Shown here in pieces: positions 35,001 through 44,369 of a stretch of DNA of 64,000 nucleotides. Numbering within the stretch: position 1 is the first letter of the stretch; each line of letters begins with the position of its first letter. The DNA is taken from contig CAZBRD010000005.1 in NCBI GenBank assembly GCA_964494205.1, positions 1-64,000 on the forward strand, in the 5' to 3' direction. The notes beneath the pieces were generated by a model, which made no database searches, was not told where the DNA came from, and saw only the letters and a program-made list of their open reading frames with translations. Source of the stretch: JBBTCX01 sp964494205 (GTDB lineage Bacteria > Planctomycetota > Phycisphaerae > UBA1845). Made by a program: the position numbers and the translations under genes.

Positions 35001-35696
35001 CTTCCGGCGGATCAGGTGGTCTGGCTCGATGATCATTGGCATGTGGTTGAGGGGCGGCTGTACATCCAACGCCATGAGTTGGAAGCGATTGTTAAGAAGC
35101 ACGGGCTGCCTGAGGCTGATGTGGGCGATATCGAGCGACGGCTTTTTGGATTGTCAGATCGTGGCGATACAGGCGTCGCGGAACTTCTCGACTGGTTACG
35201 TGAGCGATTCACCCAAATCGGCAAGAGCAGCACAAGTTATGTGCCCTGCTGGATGGAGTTGGTCGCGGCCATGCTCTTCGATGAGCGGTACGTGCAAGCG
35301 TCGACGCTCTCGGACTTGTTTCCTTCAACTAGCGTCCCGGTGGATGGATTTGATAGCTGGCTGAAAGCGCACCTGCCTCCGTCAGGACAATTCCGCATGC
35401 ACATTAACGGTGCAGCCATAGCCGGTTTCACTCAGCTTGCTTCGATTCTGCATCAGCACGGCGTTCTGGAAATCATCGACCTGTTTGTCCAGCGCTGGGA
35501 CGAATACCGTCAGACGTTCAAGGGGCCCGCGAAATACGACGGCAGCACGGTGAACTGGCTGAATGGTCCGCTCTTTAGATACATCGGCGAACGGGCTGGG
35601 TATCAAGTGCGTTTTCAACCGTTCCGTCCGTTCGATCCGAAGTCGCCTTCCGTCGTGCTGCTCGCACAGCCAAAAGCGCTGGTCCGACCTGAGTAG
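32049..35696 (+). CDS. Fusion: methylenetetrahydrofolate reductase + MetV-like Cys domain + MidA-like methyltransferase-like region
   Basis: About 1215 aa from the ATG at 32049 (a TTG 30 bp earlier and the ATG at 32061 are alternatives). Residues ~35-365 look like a MetF TIM barrel: PVILELHLTE, 'NVLVLTGDLPVGASTAAKF', DFWLAAAGHPNPDAD and VPVELIREL. Residues ~440-510 match the MTHFR C-terminal (MetV-type) domain, with cysteines 451, 454, 457, 466, 470, 479, 491 and 498. The remaining ~700 residues are not part of any MTHFR I know; within them 'VYALEIGVAATHRARAFLGE' and YLLADFSEAILERSAAEL resemble motifs of MidA/NDUFAF7-type SAM methyltransferases, though the glycine motif is degenerate. The chain stands alone, with no acetyl-CoA-pathway genes nearby. 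The role of the C-terminal part is unknown. Confidence 0.75.
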   Translation: MNDVMKSTGAANAKGSKAASASRVKNPLRELIALGRMPVILELHLTESDQAAYLSSRQRHLARSFELPNLVILGEYLREADPANPAFTSEERSLVRKLQTYADLICSGSIDLAALDDGSRGRATLDNAIAAELLIGLGAEPSRLLINMVARNRQAEQVRQRLRHFAGLGVRNVLVLTGDLPVGASTAAKFPLDSIGMLELARDMLIDGTLPEDFWLAAAGHPNPDADPDGLRTLHKALAGAKVIITQAIYSVEQFKQWMQSLQQVGALDMVHVLAEIIPITSGSQLRAIADVPGMRVPVELIRELDEVKERIEREAVSSGHDAAWSSAQVKREGVRITRRLLHEIRRVPGVSGFYLGCIKSFEPHLELLKEAPLLPESSESLHKVMKLSGAERQRALAELPAIEAFVARERKRVHDDRSWLRRASKLLAAASWAEKVFQLIEWPKVPIFGCKKCDRCDLSPDALVCPRGCAKQMSHGPCGAPRFVNGRMLCEDTSRECTWAAIRGRRDQYGVPISDRIASKAAPSAGFYEGKTYSSFLPVLNGEKSGPNWNLAWRAPISEVSRALRLNHSFAASGSPRELITLAEAQRERLTRIIRERPHAETEELLLTLLLLIGTPTAIHLVESKLAELGLPAEGAIADLSMRERMQLAQGIPVARKKIANAAAGAERNPLAHCDELLRVIPDNRQLRQSVRRELANGLIQHIAAMGVEVHYTTPMLDGKNIDNFLNALTILKDELQMARPQWPTEYEHLSARFQHIHYKLHYHAPVSVNYLTSADGKTHGAEIQVNLRAFSGVARFRLLLRDAIEKLSRGLPESQGELVLEGYTRLSTSQCWKFNTEFWKRLREFEQATGVNYDASIGGSTDHNLAYARSVARAYYDRIHVNGLEHEKVYALEIGVAATHRARAFLGEYRRLCELHGNEDYKNTHYLLADFSEAILERSAAELGKEHPWLETVLIDAGDPVSALNKYKGRVVHAHLCNVYDNLPADQVVWLDDHWHVVEGRLYIQRHELEAIVKKHGLPEADVGDIERRLFGLSDRGDTGVAELLDWLRERFTQIGKSSTSYVPCWMELVAAMLFDERYVQASTLSDLFPSTSVPVDGFDSWLKAHLPPSGQFRMHINGAAIAGFTQLASILHQHGVLEIIDLFVQRWDEYRQTFKGPAKYDGSTVNWLNGPLFRYIGERAGYQVRFQPFRPFDPKSPSVVLLAQPKALVRPE

Positions 35697-35902
35697 CTTC
35701 TCGTTCGCTGTGGAACCCACTTCAACCCGACGAACCTCCATCCAAGCTGTCGCGTTCGTTGGTTTTCCGCCGATGATTGGACAACGTTGAAACGGTTTGG
35801 CGTAAGTTGCTGCTGTAATGTCGTTTGTTTTTCCGGCGAGCGGGGTTCGGTTATAGTTAATGTCGCGTGGATTAGACTTCCGACGGCGGGATTGCTGCGT
35901 CC

Positions 35903-38284
35903 ATGAGTGTGAATCGGTGCCTTTCGCCTTCTGATTTTGAGATGCTTGAGCGCGGCGTGCTCGATCAAGCCGCAGCCTCTCGCCTTCGCGCGCACCTCGA
36001 CGATTGCAAAGACTGCTCACGCGTTTATCAGAGTCGCGGTGATGTGACCATCGCACCATTATCGCGAGCCCCGTCGAGGGCGGATGTCACGGTCGAGCGA
36101 TCAGCTTCCACATCGCCCGATGCCAGCACTGCACCGAAATCGAGAGCAGCCAAGCACCTGCCTCATATCGATGGCTACCGAATCCTCGGCGTGCTCGGTC
36201 AGGGTGGTATGGGCATCGTGTATCGCGCTGTGCAGACCAAACTGAATCGAACGGTGGCGCTGAAGGTGCTGCCGGCGATGATCGGCGCGGCCAATCCGTC
36301 GGCTGTGGCGCGTTTCCGGCGAGAAGCCACTGCGGCTGCTCGCCTGCACCATACGAACATCATTCCGATTTACGACTTCGGCGAATCGCGTGATGCGTAC
36401 TACTACGCGATGGAGCTAATCCAAGGTCAGCCGCTCAGCGCCGTAATCGGCCAACTTTCGGGCGTGAATGCGTCTTCAGCGTCGCCAGCGCGACTTGCCT
36501 CGATGCTGCAAACCGTCACGTCGCAGGTGCAGGGCGAAGGCGCGATGCTCGAACCGGGAAGCCCGGACGAATCCATCGCGACGTCGAGCGCCGGCATCAA
36601 CGCTTCATCGACTGGTCGTGGACGGCCCTACTTCTCCCAAGTCGCGAAATGGGTAGCCGATGCCGCCGACGCACTGCACTATGCTCACGGCCAAGGCATC
36701 ATCCACCGCGACATCAAGCCTGCTAACATCATTCTGTCGATCGACGGACGAATCATGATCGCCGACTTCGGGCTTGCCAAAAGCACCGAAGAAGAATCCG
36801 TCACGATGACCGGGTCACTGCTTGGCACTCTGCGCTACATCAGCCCCGAGCAGGCGATGGCTCGCCGCGTTCGCGTGGACCATCGAACCGATATCTACTC
36901 GCTCGGCGCGACGATGTACGAGCTGCTGACATTCCAGCCGGCGTATCCGGGCATGGACGACAAGGAAATCCTTGGTGCGATCATTTCGCGCGACCCGACC
37001 TCGACTCGAAAGATACTTCCGGTTGTTCCCAACGAGCTTGACACCATCTGCATGAAGATGATGGAGAAGTCGCCGGACAAACGCTACGCAACGGCGAGAG
37101 CGTGCGCGGAAGATTTGCGACGCTACCTCAACGACATGCCGATCGTGGCGCGACGACCGAGCTCGTTCGATCGCACGATGAAGTTCGTCAGGCGACATAA
37201 GGCGCCGGTGATCGCCGTAACGGCGCTTGTCCTGCTTTCGGTGACCGGCGCTATTGCTGTAACCGCGCAGAGCAGGAGCTATGTTTCCAAAGTAACCAGC
37301 ATCGTGGAAGCCGCGCTGGCCGATCATGCGCGTGGCGAATGGGATGTCTCTGGACAGAAATTCGAAGAGGCGCTTGCTCTGGACCCTAAGAATATCCGGG
37401 CGCTATGCGGACTCGCCATCATCCGAAAGGAACAATACAACTCCAAGCCTGAAAAAGATGTAAAGCTGCTGGAAGAGGCTATGGGGCTTTGTAACCGAGG
37501 CATAGCCATTGACGAGAACTACCCCAATCTTTGGAATACGAAAGGCGTTATTGCAAAGATTCAGCAAAAGTATGCTGATGCAGCTCAGTACTACAGTAAG
37601 TGTACTGAACTGGAGCCGGCCGTACTTGATGGGTGGAGCAACCTTGGCGTAGTTCAGGCGTTGAACAACGATTTTCAATCCGCCGAACAATCGCTGATCA
37701 AGGGTATTTCCGTCATAGCACCCAACGATGTGAAAAAGTACAAGATTTGGCGCAACCTTGCATCGTTGCAGTTGTTCCTGGGAAAGGACGAGGCGCTGAC
37801 AAATGTGGAACTCGCAGTCAACCGCGATTCGAATGATATTTGGGCAACGCTACTGCGTGCAAGAATTCACCTGGAGCTTGCCAAGCACATCGATCCGAAG
37901 AGCGCACTGGACGACGTTCGCGTAGCTGACCACCTTGCACAGCAAAAGCAGCCGTTGGTTAAGCGCATCAGGGCGCTGGCGCACCTGCGCTCGGAACAGC
38001 TCGACGACGCGCTGGAATGCGCTCAAAAGGCCATTGACTTAAAGGATACATCACCGGCCAACTCTCTGATTGTCGCAATCGTCTCAGCCAAGAAAGGTGA
38101 CATGACAAGTGCGCGTCATGCCTACGACAGGGCGCTCGAGAGTTGGCCGAGCAAACTTAAAGAACCGCACAGTCATGTCGTTACTGCGGATGCAGCCGTG
38201 TTGTGGTTCGAGACATCCGACGAACTCTTCAAGCTTCGTGATGAGGCGGCTGCACTTCTTAACATTAACCCAACCAATCCTTAG
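35903..38284 (+). CDS. Membrane Ser/Thr protein kinase with TPR sensor region
   Basis: 793 aa. The N-terminus carries a short zinc-finger-like HLDDCKDC. The kinase domain (about 90-410) has the P-loop LGQGGMGIVYRA, Lys121 in VALKVLP, catalytic HRDIKPAN (Asp270), DFG 288-290 and the activation-segment end YISPEQA. An Ala/Ser-rich insert of about 55 residues (about 183-240) separates the hinge from the catalytic loop. One membrane helix follows (VIAVTALVLLSVTGAIAVTA, about 434-455). The remaining ~330 residues form TPR-like pairs ('EEALALDPKNIRALCGLAII', 'YYSKCTELEPAVLDGWSNLG'), probably on the outer face. PknB-type kinases with TPRs are abundant in planctomycetes; targets are unknown. Confidence 0.92.
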   Translation: MSVNRCLSPSDFEMLERGVLDQAAASRLRAHLDDCKDCSRVYQSRGDVTIAPLSRAPSRADVTVERSASTSPDASTAPKSRAAKHLPHIDGYRILGVLGQGGMGIVYRAVQTKLNRTVALKVLPAMIGAANPSAVARFRREATAAARLHHTNIIPIYDFGESRDAYYYAMELIQGQPLSAVIGQLSGVNASSASPARLASMLQTVTSQVQGEGAMLEPGSPDESIATSSAGINASSTGRGRPYFSQVAKWVADAADALHYAHGQGIIHRDIKPANIILSIDGRIMIADFGLAKSTEEESVTMTGSLLGTLRYISPEQAMARRVRVDHRTDIYSLGATMYELLTFQPAYPGMDDKEILGAIISRDPTSTRKILPVVPNELDTICMKMMEKSPDKRYATARACAEDLRRYLNDMPIVARRPSSFDRTMKFVRRHKAPVIAVTALVLLSVTGAIAVTAQSRSYVSKVTSIVEAALADHARGEWDVSGQKFEEALALDPKNIRALCGLAIIRKEQYNSKPEKDVKLLEEAMGLCNRGIAIDENYPNLWNTKGVIAKIQQKYADAAQYYSKCTELEPAVLDGWSNLGVVQALNNDFQSAEQSLIKGISVIAPNDVKKYKIWRNLASLQLFLGKDEALTNVELAVNRDSNDIWATLLRARIHLELAKHIDPKSALDDVRVADHLAQQKQPLVKRIRALAHLRSEQLDDALECAQKAIDLKDTSPANSLIVAIVSAKKGDMTSARHAYDRALESWPSKLKEPHSHVVTADAAVLWFETSDELFKLRDEAAALLNINPTNP

Positions 38285-38596
38285 GCACGTGATCCATCGA
38301 ACTCACCAAGAGTAGAAGTACGTTCAAACAGGGTGGAAATTCCTCGAAACACTGTCCCCTCGACCAGTTTCGATGAACCCGCTGCATCCGTCGCTTGTTG
38401 TGCTGTGCTTTTGCATTTACGTATTCACTTGAGGTATAGTTGCCATGACCGGAGGGATTCAAAAACAGCGTCAAAGTGATTGGTCCACCGCGTCACGAAT
38501 TCAAGGGGAGTGCCTTACCGCGCTTCCGGTACGTTTCCCTCTGTTGAGGACAACGGATCGCCAATAGTACGCAGCGATTGTGAGGAGTGCCAAGCC
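38285..38596. other. Intergenic region
   Basis: 312 bp between the kinase and the giant beta-helix gene. A frame stays open from a TTG at 38480 into the next gene, but its first ~39 residues do not look like a signal peptide and the ATG at 38597 has GAGGAG about 10 nt upstream. No terminator or known RNA seen. Confidence 0.4.
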
Positions 38597-41500
38597 ATGC
38601 CACACGGAATCAGAAATAACGGCAGAACTTTCTTGCGAGATCGGTCACGATCGAAAGGAATTAGTTTCCCCATGACAGCAGCCATTGCTCTTGCACAACT
38701 TGCGTGCGTCACTGCTCTCGCACAGGTTTCGCAACACGGCGACATCGGGGTTTCGCCATTGCCGAAGCCGACGACGCTGGGAGGCGCTGAGATTATTTAC
38801 GTTGACATCAATGCGAACGGCCTTGAGAACGGCACGAGCTGGAATGACGCCTTCAAAGATCTGACCGACGGAATAGCGGCGGCTGACACCGGCGACGAAC
38901 TCTGGGTCGCCATGGGCACATATAGACCGACCAATGCCGGAGGGTCTCGTACAATTTCTTTTTCACTCGTCAATGACGTAGCTATCTATGGCGGGTTTGC
39001 CGGCTCGGAGACCATGCGCGACCAGCGAATCCCTTCCATTTATCTTACGACACTCAGCGGTGACCTAGATGGTGACGACGGTCCCGGACCGTTCGAGAAC
39101 AACACGGAAAACAGTTTTCACGTTGTAAACGCGGATGGCGTGAGTGCTACTGCGATCCTCGACGGCTTCACGATCACCGGTGGAAATGCTAATGGTGTCT
39201 CGCCCAACCAGCAGGGTGCTGGTATCACCATGACCAACGGACAACCCACGATCACAGATTGTTACATCGGGCAGAATACATCAACAGGGCGCGGGGCAGG
39301 CGTTTTCATACTCAATAATTCCGGAACTCATTCACCGACTTTTCGTTCGTGCGTGATAACGGGAAACGTCGGTGGTGCCACGTCGGGGCATGGCGGTGGA
39401 GGCATATGGTCCGGTTCAGCGTTAGGCACTCTGACCACAAGCCTCATTCGATGTTCTGTAACATTGAACAGCGCCACCGGTCACGGAGGCGGAATTGTCG
39501 TCTCACGCCCTATTGGCGGTGCCGGCACCAGTCATTTCAATCTGGTGAATTCTTACGTTTATGGAAATACAACAGATGCTGACGGCGGCGCGATCTATAT
39601 CGATGTGCCCAGCAGCAACGTCATCACGATGACGAACTGCGAGCTTGATTCCAACACCGCCCTCAATGCCGGTGGAGATGGCGGCGGCATCTATCACGTA
39701 AGCGGCGACTTGACGGTGACAAATGCCACAATCACAAGGTGCGAAGCCAATTCCAATGGCGGCGGAATCAACACCAGCGCGGGAAATTTCCTGGTCGCGA
39801 CGAACTCAATCCTATGGGGAAATGAAGACAGCGGTCCCGACGACGAATCTGCTCAGCTGCATATCACCGGCGGCGTACCCAACGTTTCTTACAGCATCGT
39901 TCAGGGCGGTTGGAGCGGGGCCGGCACGAACAACCTTAGCTCTAATCCGATGTTCATCGATCCGTTCAATTACGATAATCGAGTGCACGCCAATTCACCG
40001 GCTGTGGATTCTGGAAACAATGGAGCTGTTCCTACGGATGTGTTTGACGTCGACAACGACAGCAACACCAACGAGCGTATTCCTCTTGGCCTCGGGGGAC
40101 TTGGCCGGTTTGCTGATAATCCTTATGTCGCGGACACGGGCAACGGTATCGCACCCATCGTGGATCGCGGAGCGTGGGAGGTTCGTGAGCTAGTCTATCT
40201 CTATGTCGACGAAGATGGATTGCCTGGGATAGGGGATTGGGCGGCTGCCTATTCCAACCTTCAGGACGCACTAATCGAATCTCAGGCCAGTGCCGAAACT
40301 CAAATCTGGGTCGCCGGGGGAACGTATTACCCCGACCTTGGCGCGGGAATCACACCAGGTGATCGCTCGGCCACGTTCCAGTTGCGCAACCATGTAGAAA
40401 TCTACGGCGGATTCGCCGGTAACGAAACGGATTTGAGTCAGCGCGATGTCTTTGCGAACGGCGTCATCCTCTCCGGCGATCTGAACGGCGACGATGGCCC
40501 CAATTTCGCCAACCGCAGCGACAACAGCTACAACGTAGTGACAGCCAGTGGCACGGACAACACAGCGCGCTTGGACGGCGGCATTTACGTGGTAGGCGGC
40601 AATGCCGATGGCAACGGTCCAACCGCGAATGAACAGCGCGGTGGCGGTTGTTACAACGACGGCGGCGACGCTTACTTTTTCCGCGTGAACTTTCAGGATA
40701 ATCAGGCACAAACATTGGGCGGGAACGTCTTCCAAGCCAACGATGCTGACGTGACTTACGAATTCTGCCAATTTAAGTCTGGCGCGGCAGACCTAGGTGG
40801 AGGATTGGCCATCGATGGGGCGCAGGCCTCCGCGTTTCTTTATTATTCGACAATCGAGGACAACACTGCGACAACCCATGGCGGTGGATTGTATGTCAAC
40901 CTCGGCTCAGCCGCTGCCGATGGCGCGCTCGTGCTCTCCAACGATGCTTTATTCGGTGATGGTGGCGGATTGTATTTTATCGGTACTCCACCGACAACGT
41001 GGAGCAATTGCGACATCGATGGGAACTACGCGAACTTCGACGGTGGCGGTGTTCGCTTGGCGAGCGGGAGCGACATCACATTCGACACGTGCGGGTTCGA
41101 TGCCAATAATGCGGAAGTTGGCGGAGCCGTGTCCTCCATCGGCAGTGATCCCACCTTCACGTTTTGCACGTTCGACAGCAACACCGCTCGATTCGGCGGC
41201 GCGATCGATTGGAATCAGCTTGGTCTGATCACAATACAAGACAGTATTTTCGCCAATAACGTCGCCAGTAGCTTTGTAAGCGCCGCGGCCGGAGCGATTC
41301 GAGGTGATGGTGACGGCGTGATTGACAATTGCGATTTCGTCCAGAATTCGACAAATGGTCATGGGGGTGCGATTCAATTCAAAGGCAGTGGGCTGGAATT
41401 ACGCATTTCCAACAGCCTTTTCGAGGGAAATTCGGCTACCGGCTCTGCTGGCGGTGGCGCGATTGCAGTAGGTTCCACGTCAAGCGTGTTGGTCGCAACA

Positions 41501-43726
41501 TCGACATTCACCAGTAATCAGGCGTCTGGATTGACCGGCGGCGGCGCCATCGCCAATGCAACGGGATGCACGCTGCAACTGATGAACTCGCGGTTCGCAG
41601 GAAACATGGCATTCCGCGGTGGCGCGGTAAACAACGACGGAACACTCGACGCCGTGAACTGCGCCTTTTCGGGCAATCTGGCCACCAACCTTCGGGGCGG
41701 TGCCGTTGAACAGGGCAGTGGTGATTCAGATATTGTGAATTGCACCGTCGTGGGCAATTCCGCAACCCTTGCTGTGGGCGGCGGATTGTCCACCAATGGT
41801 GGAGTGTTCAACATCCGAAACTCAGTTCTCTGGAATAATGAAGATAATTCAGGGCAGACAGAGCAAGCTCAGTTCTTTGCCGGCGGCGGAACGGTTGATG
41901 TTGACTATTCGCTTATTCAGCAGCTTTCGACCTGGACCACACCCATGGTGTACGTTGGTAATATTGGTAGCGACCCCCAGTTTGTCGATGCGGATGGTCT
42001 CGACAATCTCCCGGGAACTGTCGACGACGATTTTCGAATCAAGCCCGCTTCGCCAGCCATCGATGCGGGCAGCGTGCCGTCCGTTCCAATGGATAGCGCA
42101 GATATTGATGAGGATTCGAATACGACTGAGAGCGTGCCTTGGGGCCTGGACGGCGCCGCACGCTTTTATAACGATCCCGACACCGACAACACTGGCGAAC
42201 CTGACAAAGACTACCCTATGGTCGATATCGGCGCGTTCGAGTTCTTGGGCGCGGACTGCAACAGCAACAATGTCCCCGACAACTGCGATATTAACTGCGG
42301 TCCCGAAAATGGAGCTTGCGATGTGCCGGGTTGCGGCAACAGCAGCGACGCGGACATGGACGGCGTACCAGACGAGTGCGGCATATTCTCCGGTGATTGC
42401 CCGATGATGAGCGACAACTGGAGCTGTTTCGACAACTGGAGCCTGCCCGGTGACGTTTATCCGGATAACACGGGAGGGGATTCATACGACGTTATCCTCG
42501 ATAATGTCGACGACGTATTCCTCGACGTCGACGTCATCATCGATTCGCTGCTCATCACGGACGAAGCCAAGCTGAGAATGACTCAATCCGGCCCAGATGG
42601 CGACCTGACCATCGCGACAGACCTAGGCTTGAGGCTCATTGGAACAGGGCCCATGTCCACGCAATTGCTCACCGCGGGCAACCGCATGATCAACCTAACC
42701 TGTGGGCCGGTGACGGTGTTGAATGCGTTCTATGGTCCGAGTCCGACCGCTCCACCCGGTAGTGTCAATTCGATACTTAACTGCGAAACGTTGCGAATTA
42801 CGCAACCTTCCGGTGAGGTGCAAATCGAAGATTCGATGAGCATCAATGCCAGTGTCGATTTGATCGTCGACGGACGCGGGGCTACGCCATGCACCAGCGA
42901 CGGCGGTAAGACCACGCCCATCAAGCGCGTGTTCGACAACGGCTCGGTGAATATCGGCGGTAATTTCACGCTGGATGGCAACACCAATTTCAACAACGCC
43001 TCGGCTGTTAACATGAATGTGGGTGGCAACTTCTTCAACACTGGCAACACGGCTGACTGCTTCGATTGCTCGCAGGGCGGTATCAGTTTGATCGGGACCG
43101 GCACGCAGACGTTTGAAGTCAGCGGCGAAGACCTCGGCGCAAGCATGAATGGTTTCGTTCACCCAGTGGGCCACACCAATTTCTCATGGGAGGACATCGA
43201 GATCACCGGCGGCGCTTCGCATGTCGTTCGATTCTTAAGTGAAAGATATAACGGTTTCGGCGGGGATCCGTGTACGGAAGCTTTGTATGTTCGCAACCTC
43301 ACGTTGCAGGCCGGCGCAACAATCACGATCGACGAAGTGAAGGTGTATTACCTGAACCTGGTGAATAACGGAGCGACCATCAATCTCGTCGGCTGCGGAC
43401 AACTGCTGCCGGTGCAAGTTGCCTGCACGATGCATCAGCAGTGCGACGACTCGGCCGCATGCACGTTCGACGATTGCCACATGGGTTTCTGCCGCTTCAC
43501 CGAGGTGGAATACGGCAACGTGAACGGAATGGGTCCGACGAATCCGAACCTTGATGACATCCTGTGCGTGCTGGCTGGGTTCGCCAACATGAACAATTGC
43601 ACCAACGGCGATATCCGCGGCACAGCAGGAACACCTTGCGTGCCTAACAACATCATCAGCCTCGACGATATTCTGGCAGTGCTGGGCGCATTCGGCGGTG
43701 CAGACCTTTGTGGCTGCGTGCCCTGA
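38597..43726 (+). CDS. Giant secreted right-handed beta-helix protein with dockerin-like C-terminus
   Basis: 1709 aa from the ATG at 38597. The signal sequence (PMTAAIALAQLACVTALAQ) follows a basic N-region. The opening module is present twice: residues ~67-170 (GTSWNDAFKD, IYGGFAGSETM, TLSGDLDGDDGPG) and again ~535-640 (WVAGGTYYPD, IYGGFAGNETD, ILSGDLNGDDGPN), each followed by many beta-helix coils with GGGI/GGA turns. Residues from about 1219 change to a Cys-containing link (DCNSNNVPDNCDINCG), then a beta-rich region. The last ~70 residues are an EF-hand-like pair with NLDDILCVLAGF and ISLDDILAVLGAFGG, ending in CGCVP, as in the family A protein at 23.9 kb. A perfect terminator follows. Confidence 0.8.
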   Translation: MPHGIRNNGRTFLRDRSRSKGISFPMTAAIALAQLACVTALAQVSQHGDIGVSPLPKPTTLGGAEIIYVDINANGLENGTSWNDAFKDLTDGIAAADTGDELWVAMGTYRPTNAGGSRTISFSLVNDVAIYGGFAGSETMRDQRIPSIYLTTLSGDLDGDDGPGPFENNTENSFHVVNADGVSATAILDGFTITGGNANGVSPNQQGAGITMTNGQPTITDCYIGQNTSTGRGAGVFILNNSGTHSPTFRSCVITGNVGGATSGHGGGGIWSGSALGTLTTSLIRCSVTLNSATGHGGGIVVSRPIGGAGTSHFNLVNSYVYGNTTDADGGAIYIDVPSSNVITMTNCELDSNTALNAGGDGGGIYHVSGDLTVTNATITRCEANSNGGGINTSAGNFLVATNSILWGNEDSGPDDESAQLHITGGVPNVSYSIVQGGWSGAGTNNLSSNPMFIDPFNYDNRVHANSPAVDSGNNGAVPTDVFDVDNDSNTNERIPLGLGGLGRFADNPYVADTGNGIAPIVDRGAWEVRELVYLYVDEDGLPGIGDWAAAYSNLQDALIESQASAETQIWVAGGTYYPDLGAGITPGDRSATFQLRNHVEIYGGFAGNETDLSQRDVFANGVILSGDLNGDDGPNFANRSDNSYNVVTASGTDNTARLDGGIYVVGGNADGNGPTANEQRGGGCYNDGGDAYFFRVNFQDNQAQTLGGNVFQANDADVTYEFCQFKSGAADLGGGLAIDGAQASAFLYYSTIEDNTATTHGGGLYVNLGSAAADGALVLSNDALFGDGGGLYFIGTPPTTWSNCDIDGNYANFDGGGVRLASGSDITFDTCGFDANNAEVGGAVSSIGSDPTFTFCTFDSNTARFGGAIDWNQLGLITIQDSIFANNVASSFVSAAAGAIRGDGDGVIDNCDFVQNSTNGHGGAIQFKGSGLELRISNSLFEGNSATGSAGGGAIAVGSTSSVLVATSTFTSNQASGLTGGGAIANATGCTLQLMNSRFAGNMAFRGGAVNNDGTLDAVNCAFSGNLATNLRGGAVEQGSGDSDIVNCTVVGNSATLAVGGGLSTNGGVFNIRNSVLWNNEDNSGQTEQAQFFAGGGTVDVDYSLIQQLSTWTTPMVYVGNIGSDPQFVDADGLDNLPGTVDDDFRIKPASPAIDAGSVPSVPMDSADIDEDSNTTESVPWGLDGAARFYNDPDTDNTGEPDKDYPMVDIGAFEFLGADCNSNNVPDNCDINCGPENGACDVPGCGNSSDADMDGVPDECGIFSGDCPMMSDNWSCFDNWSLPGDVYPDNTGGDSYDVILDNVDDVFLDVDVIIDSLLITDEAKLRMTQSGPDGDLTIATDLGLRLIGTGPMSTQLLTAGNRMINLTCGPVTVLNAFYGPSPTAPPGSVNSILNCETLRITQPSGEVQIEDSMSINASVDLIVDGRGATPCTSDGGKTTPIKRVFDNGSVNIGGNFTLDGNTNFNNASAVNMNVGGNFFNTGNTADCFDCSQGGISLIGTGTQTFEVSGEDLGASMNGFVHPVGHTNFSWEDIEITGGASHVVRFLSERYNGFGGDPCTEALYVRNLTLQAGATITIDEVKVYYLNLVNNGATINLVGCGQLLPVQVACTMHQQCDDSAACTFDDCHMGFCRFTEVEYGNVNGMGPTNPNLDDILCVLAGFANMNNCTNGDIRGTAGTPCVPNNIISLDDILAVLGAFGGADLCGCVP

Positions 43727-43760
43727 TGCATTAGCCTCATCGAAATTCAACTTGAAGCAA

Positions 43761-43794
43761 AGATCAGGCACCTAGCCGGGTGCCTGATCTTTTT
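43761..43794 (+). terminator. Rho-independent terminator after the beta-helix gene
   Basis: Perfect 12-bp stem (AGATCAGGCACC at 43761-43772 with 43779-43790), a 6-nt loop and TTTT directly after. Confidence 0.92.
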
Positions 43795-44302
43795 GTCTGG
43801 TTTCGGACTGCACATTCCGGACAACGATTTTACTTTGACTTTGAGCACATCTAGAATTCTTCAGTGAATTTGCGGGAGTTGGGGGTGAACCGCATCACGT
43901 CCGCATGCAAATTCCCGCCATTATTTGCCGTGGGGAAACATGATTATTCGGCGCTAGCCTCATTACGTTGATGGAGCGTTGGAACTATCAGACTTGAGCT
44001 ACGCACCTTTGCTCTATAGGCTGGAATGGAGCCAAACTACGTAGCTTCGGTGAATCGGGGTTACGCGGACCTTGTAAGCTGGGAGGTATACGACTAGTAT
44101 TTTGAGCTTGGACGGCGTCTCGCGCGCAGATGAGGGGGAGGTAGGCCGGGTAGAATTTCCCATCTGCTGCTCGCTCCGTTAAGTTGCGTAAATTTAACCG
44201 CAAGGGTCTCTGCCTTGATACGTCTTGGGAGAAGTCCATTGCATCGTGCGCGGGCATTTTTGTCCGCTTCGAGGCGTCGATCTTCGATTAGACGGGATTT
44301 TG

Positions 44303-44369
44303 ACCCGCCGACCGTCGGCGGGTGGTGTTGATATATAGGGCGAATTAGCGCCCGGTGTCCCCTACCGGG
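44303..44369 (+). promoter_or_regulatory. Two hairpins in the leader of the family B gene
   Basis: A very GC-rich palindrome (ACCCGCCGAC / GTCGGCGGGT, 44303-44312 and 44314-44323) is followed by a 6-bp stem, CCCGGT / ACCGGG, at 44351-44369. ATATATA lies between them (44331-44337). They could be a protein-binding site or mRNA leader structure; I cannot match a known riboswitch. Confidence 0.35.
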
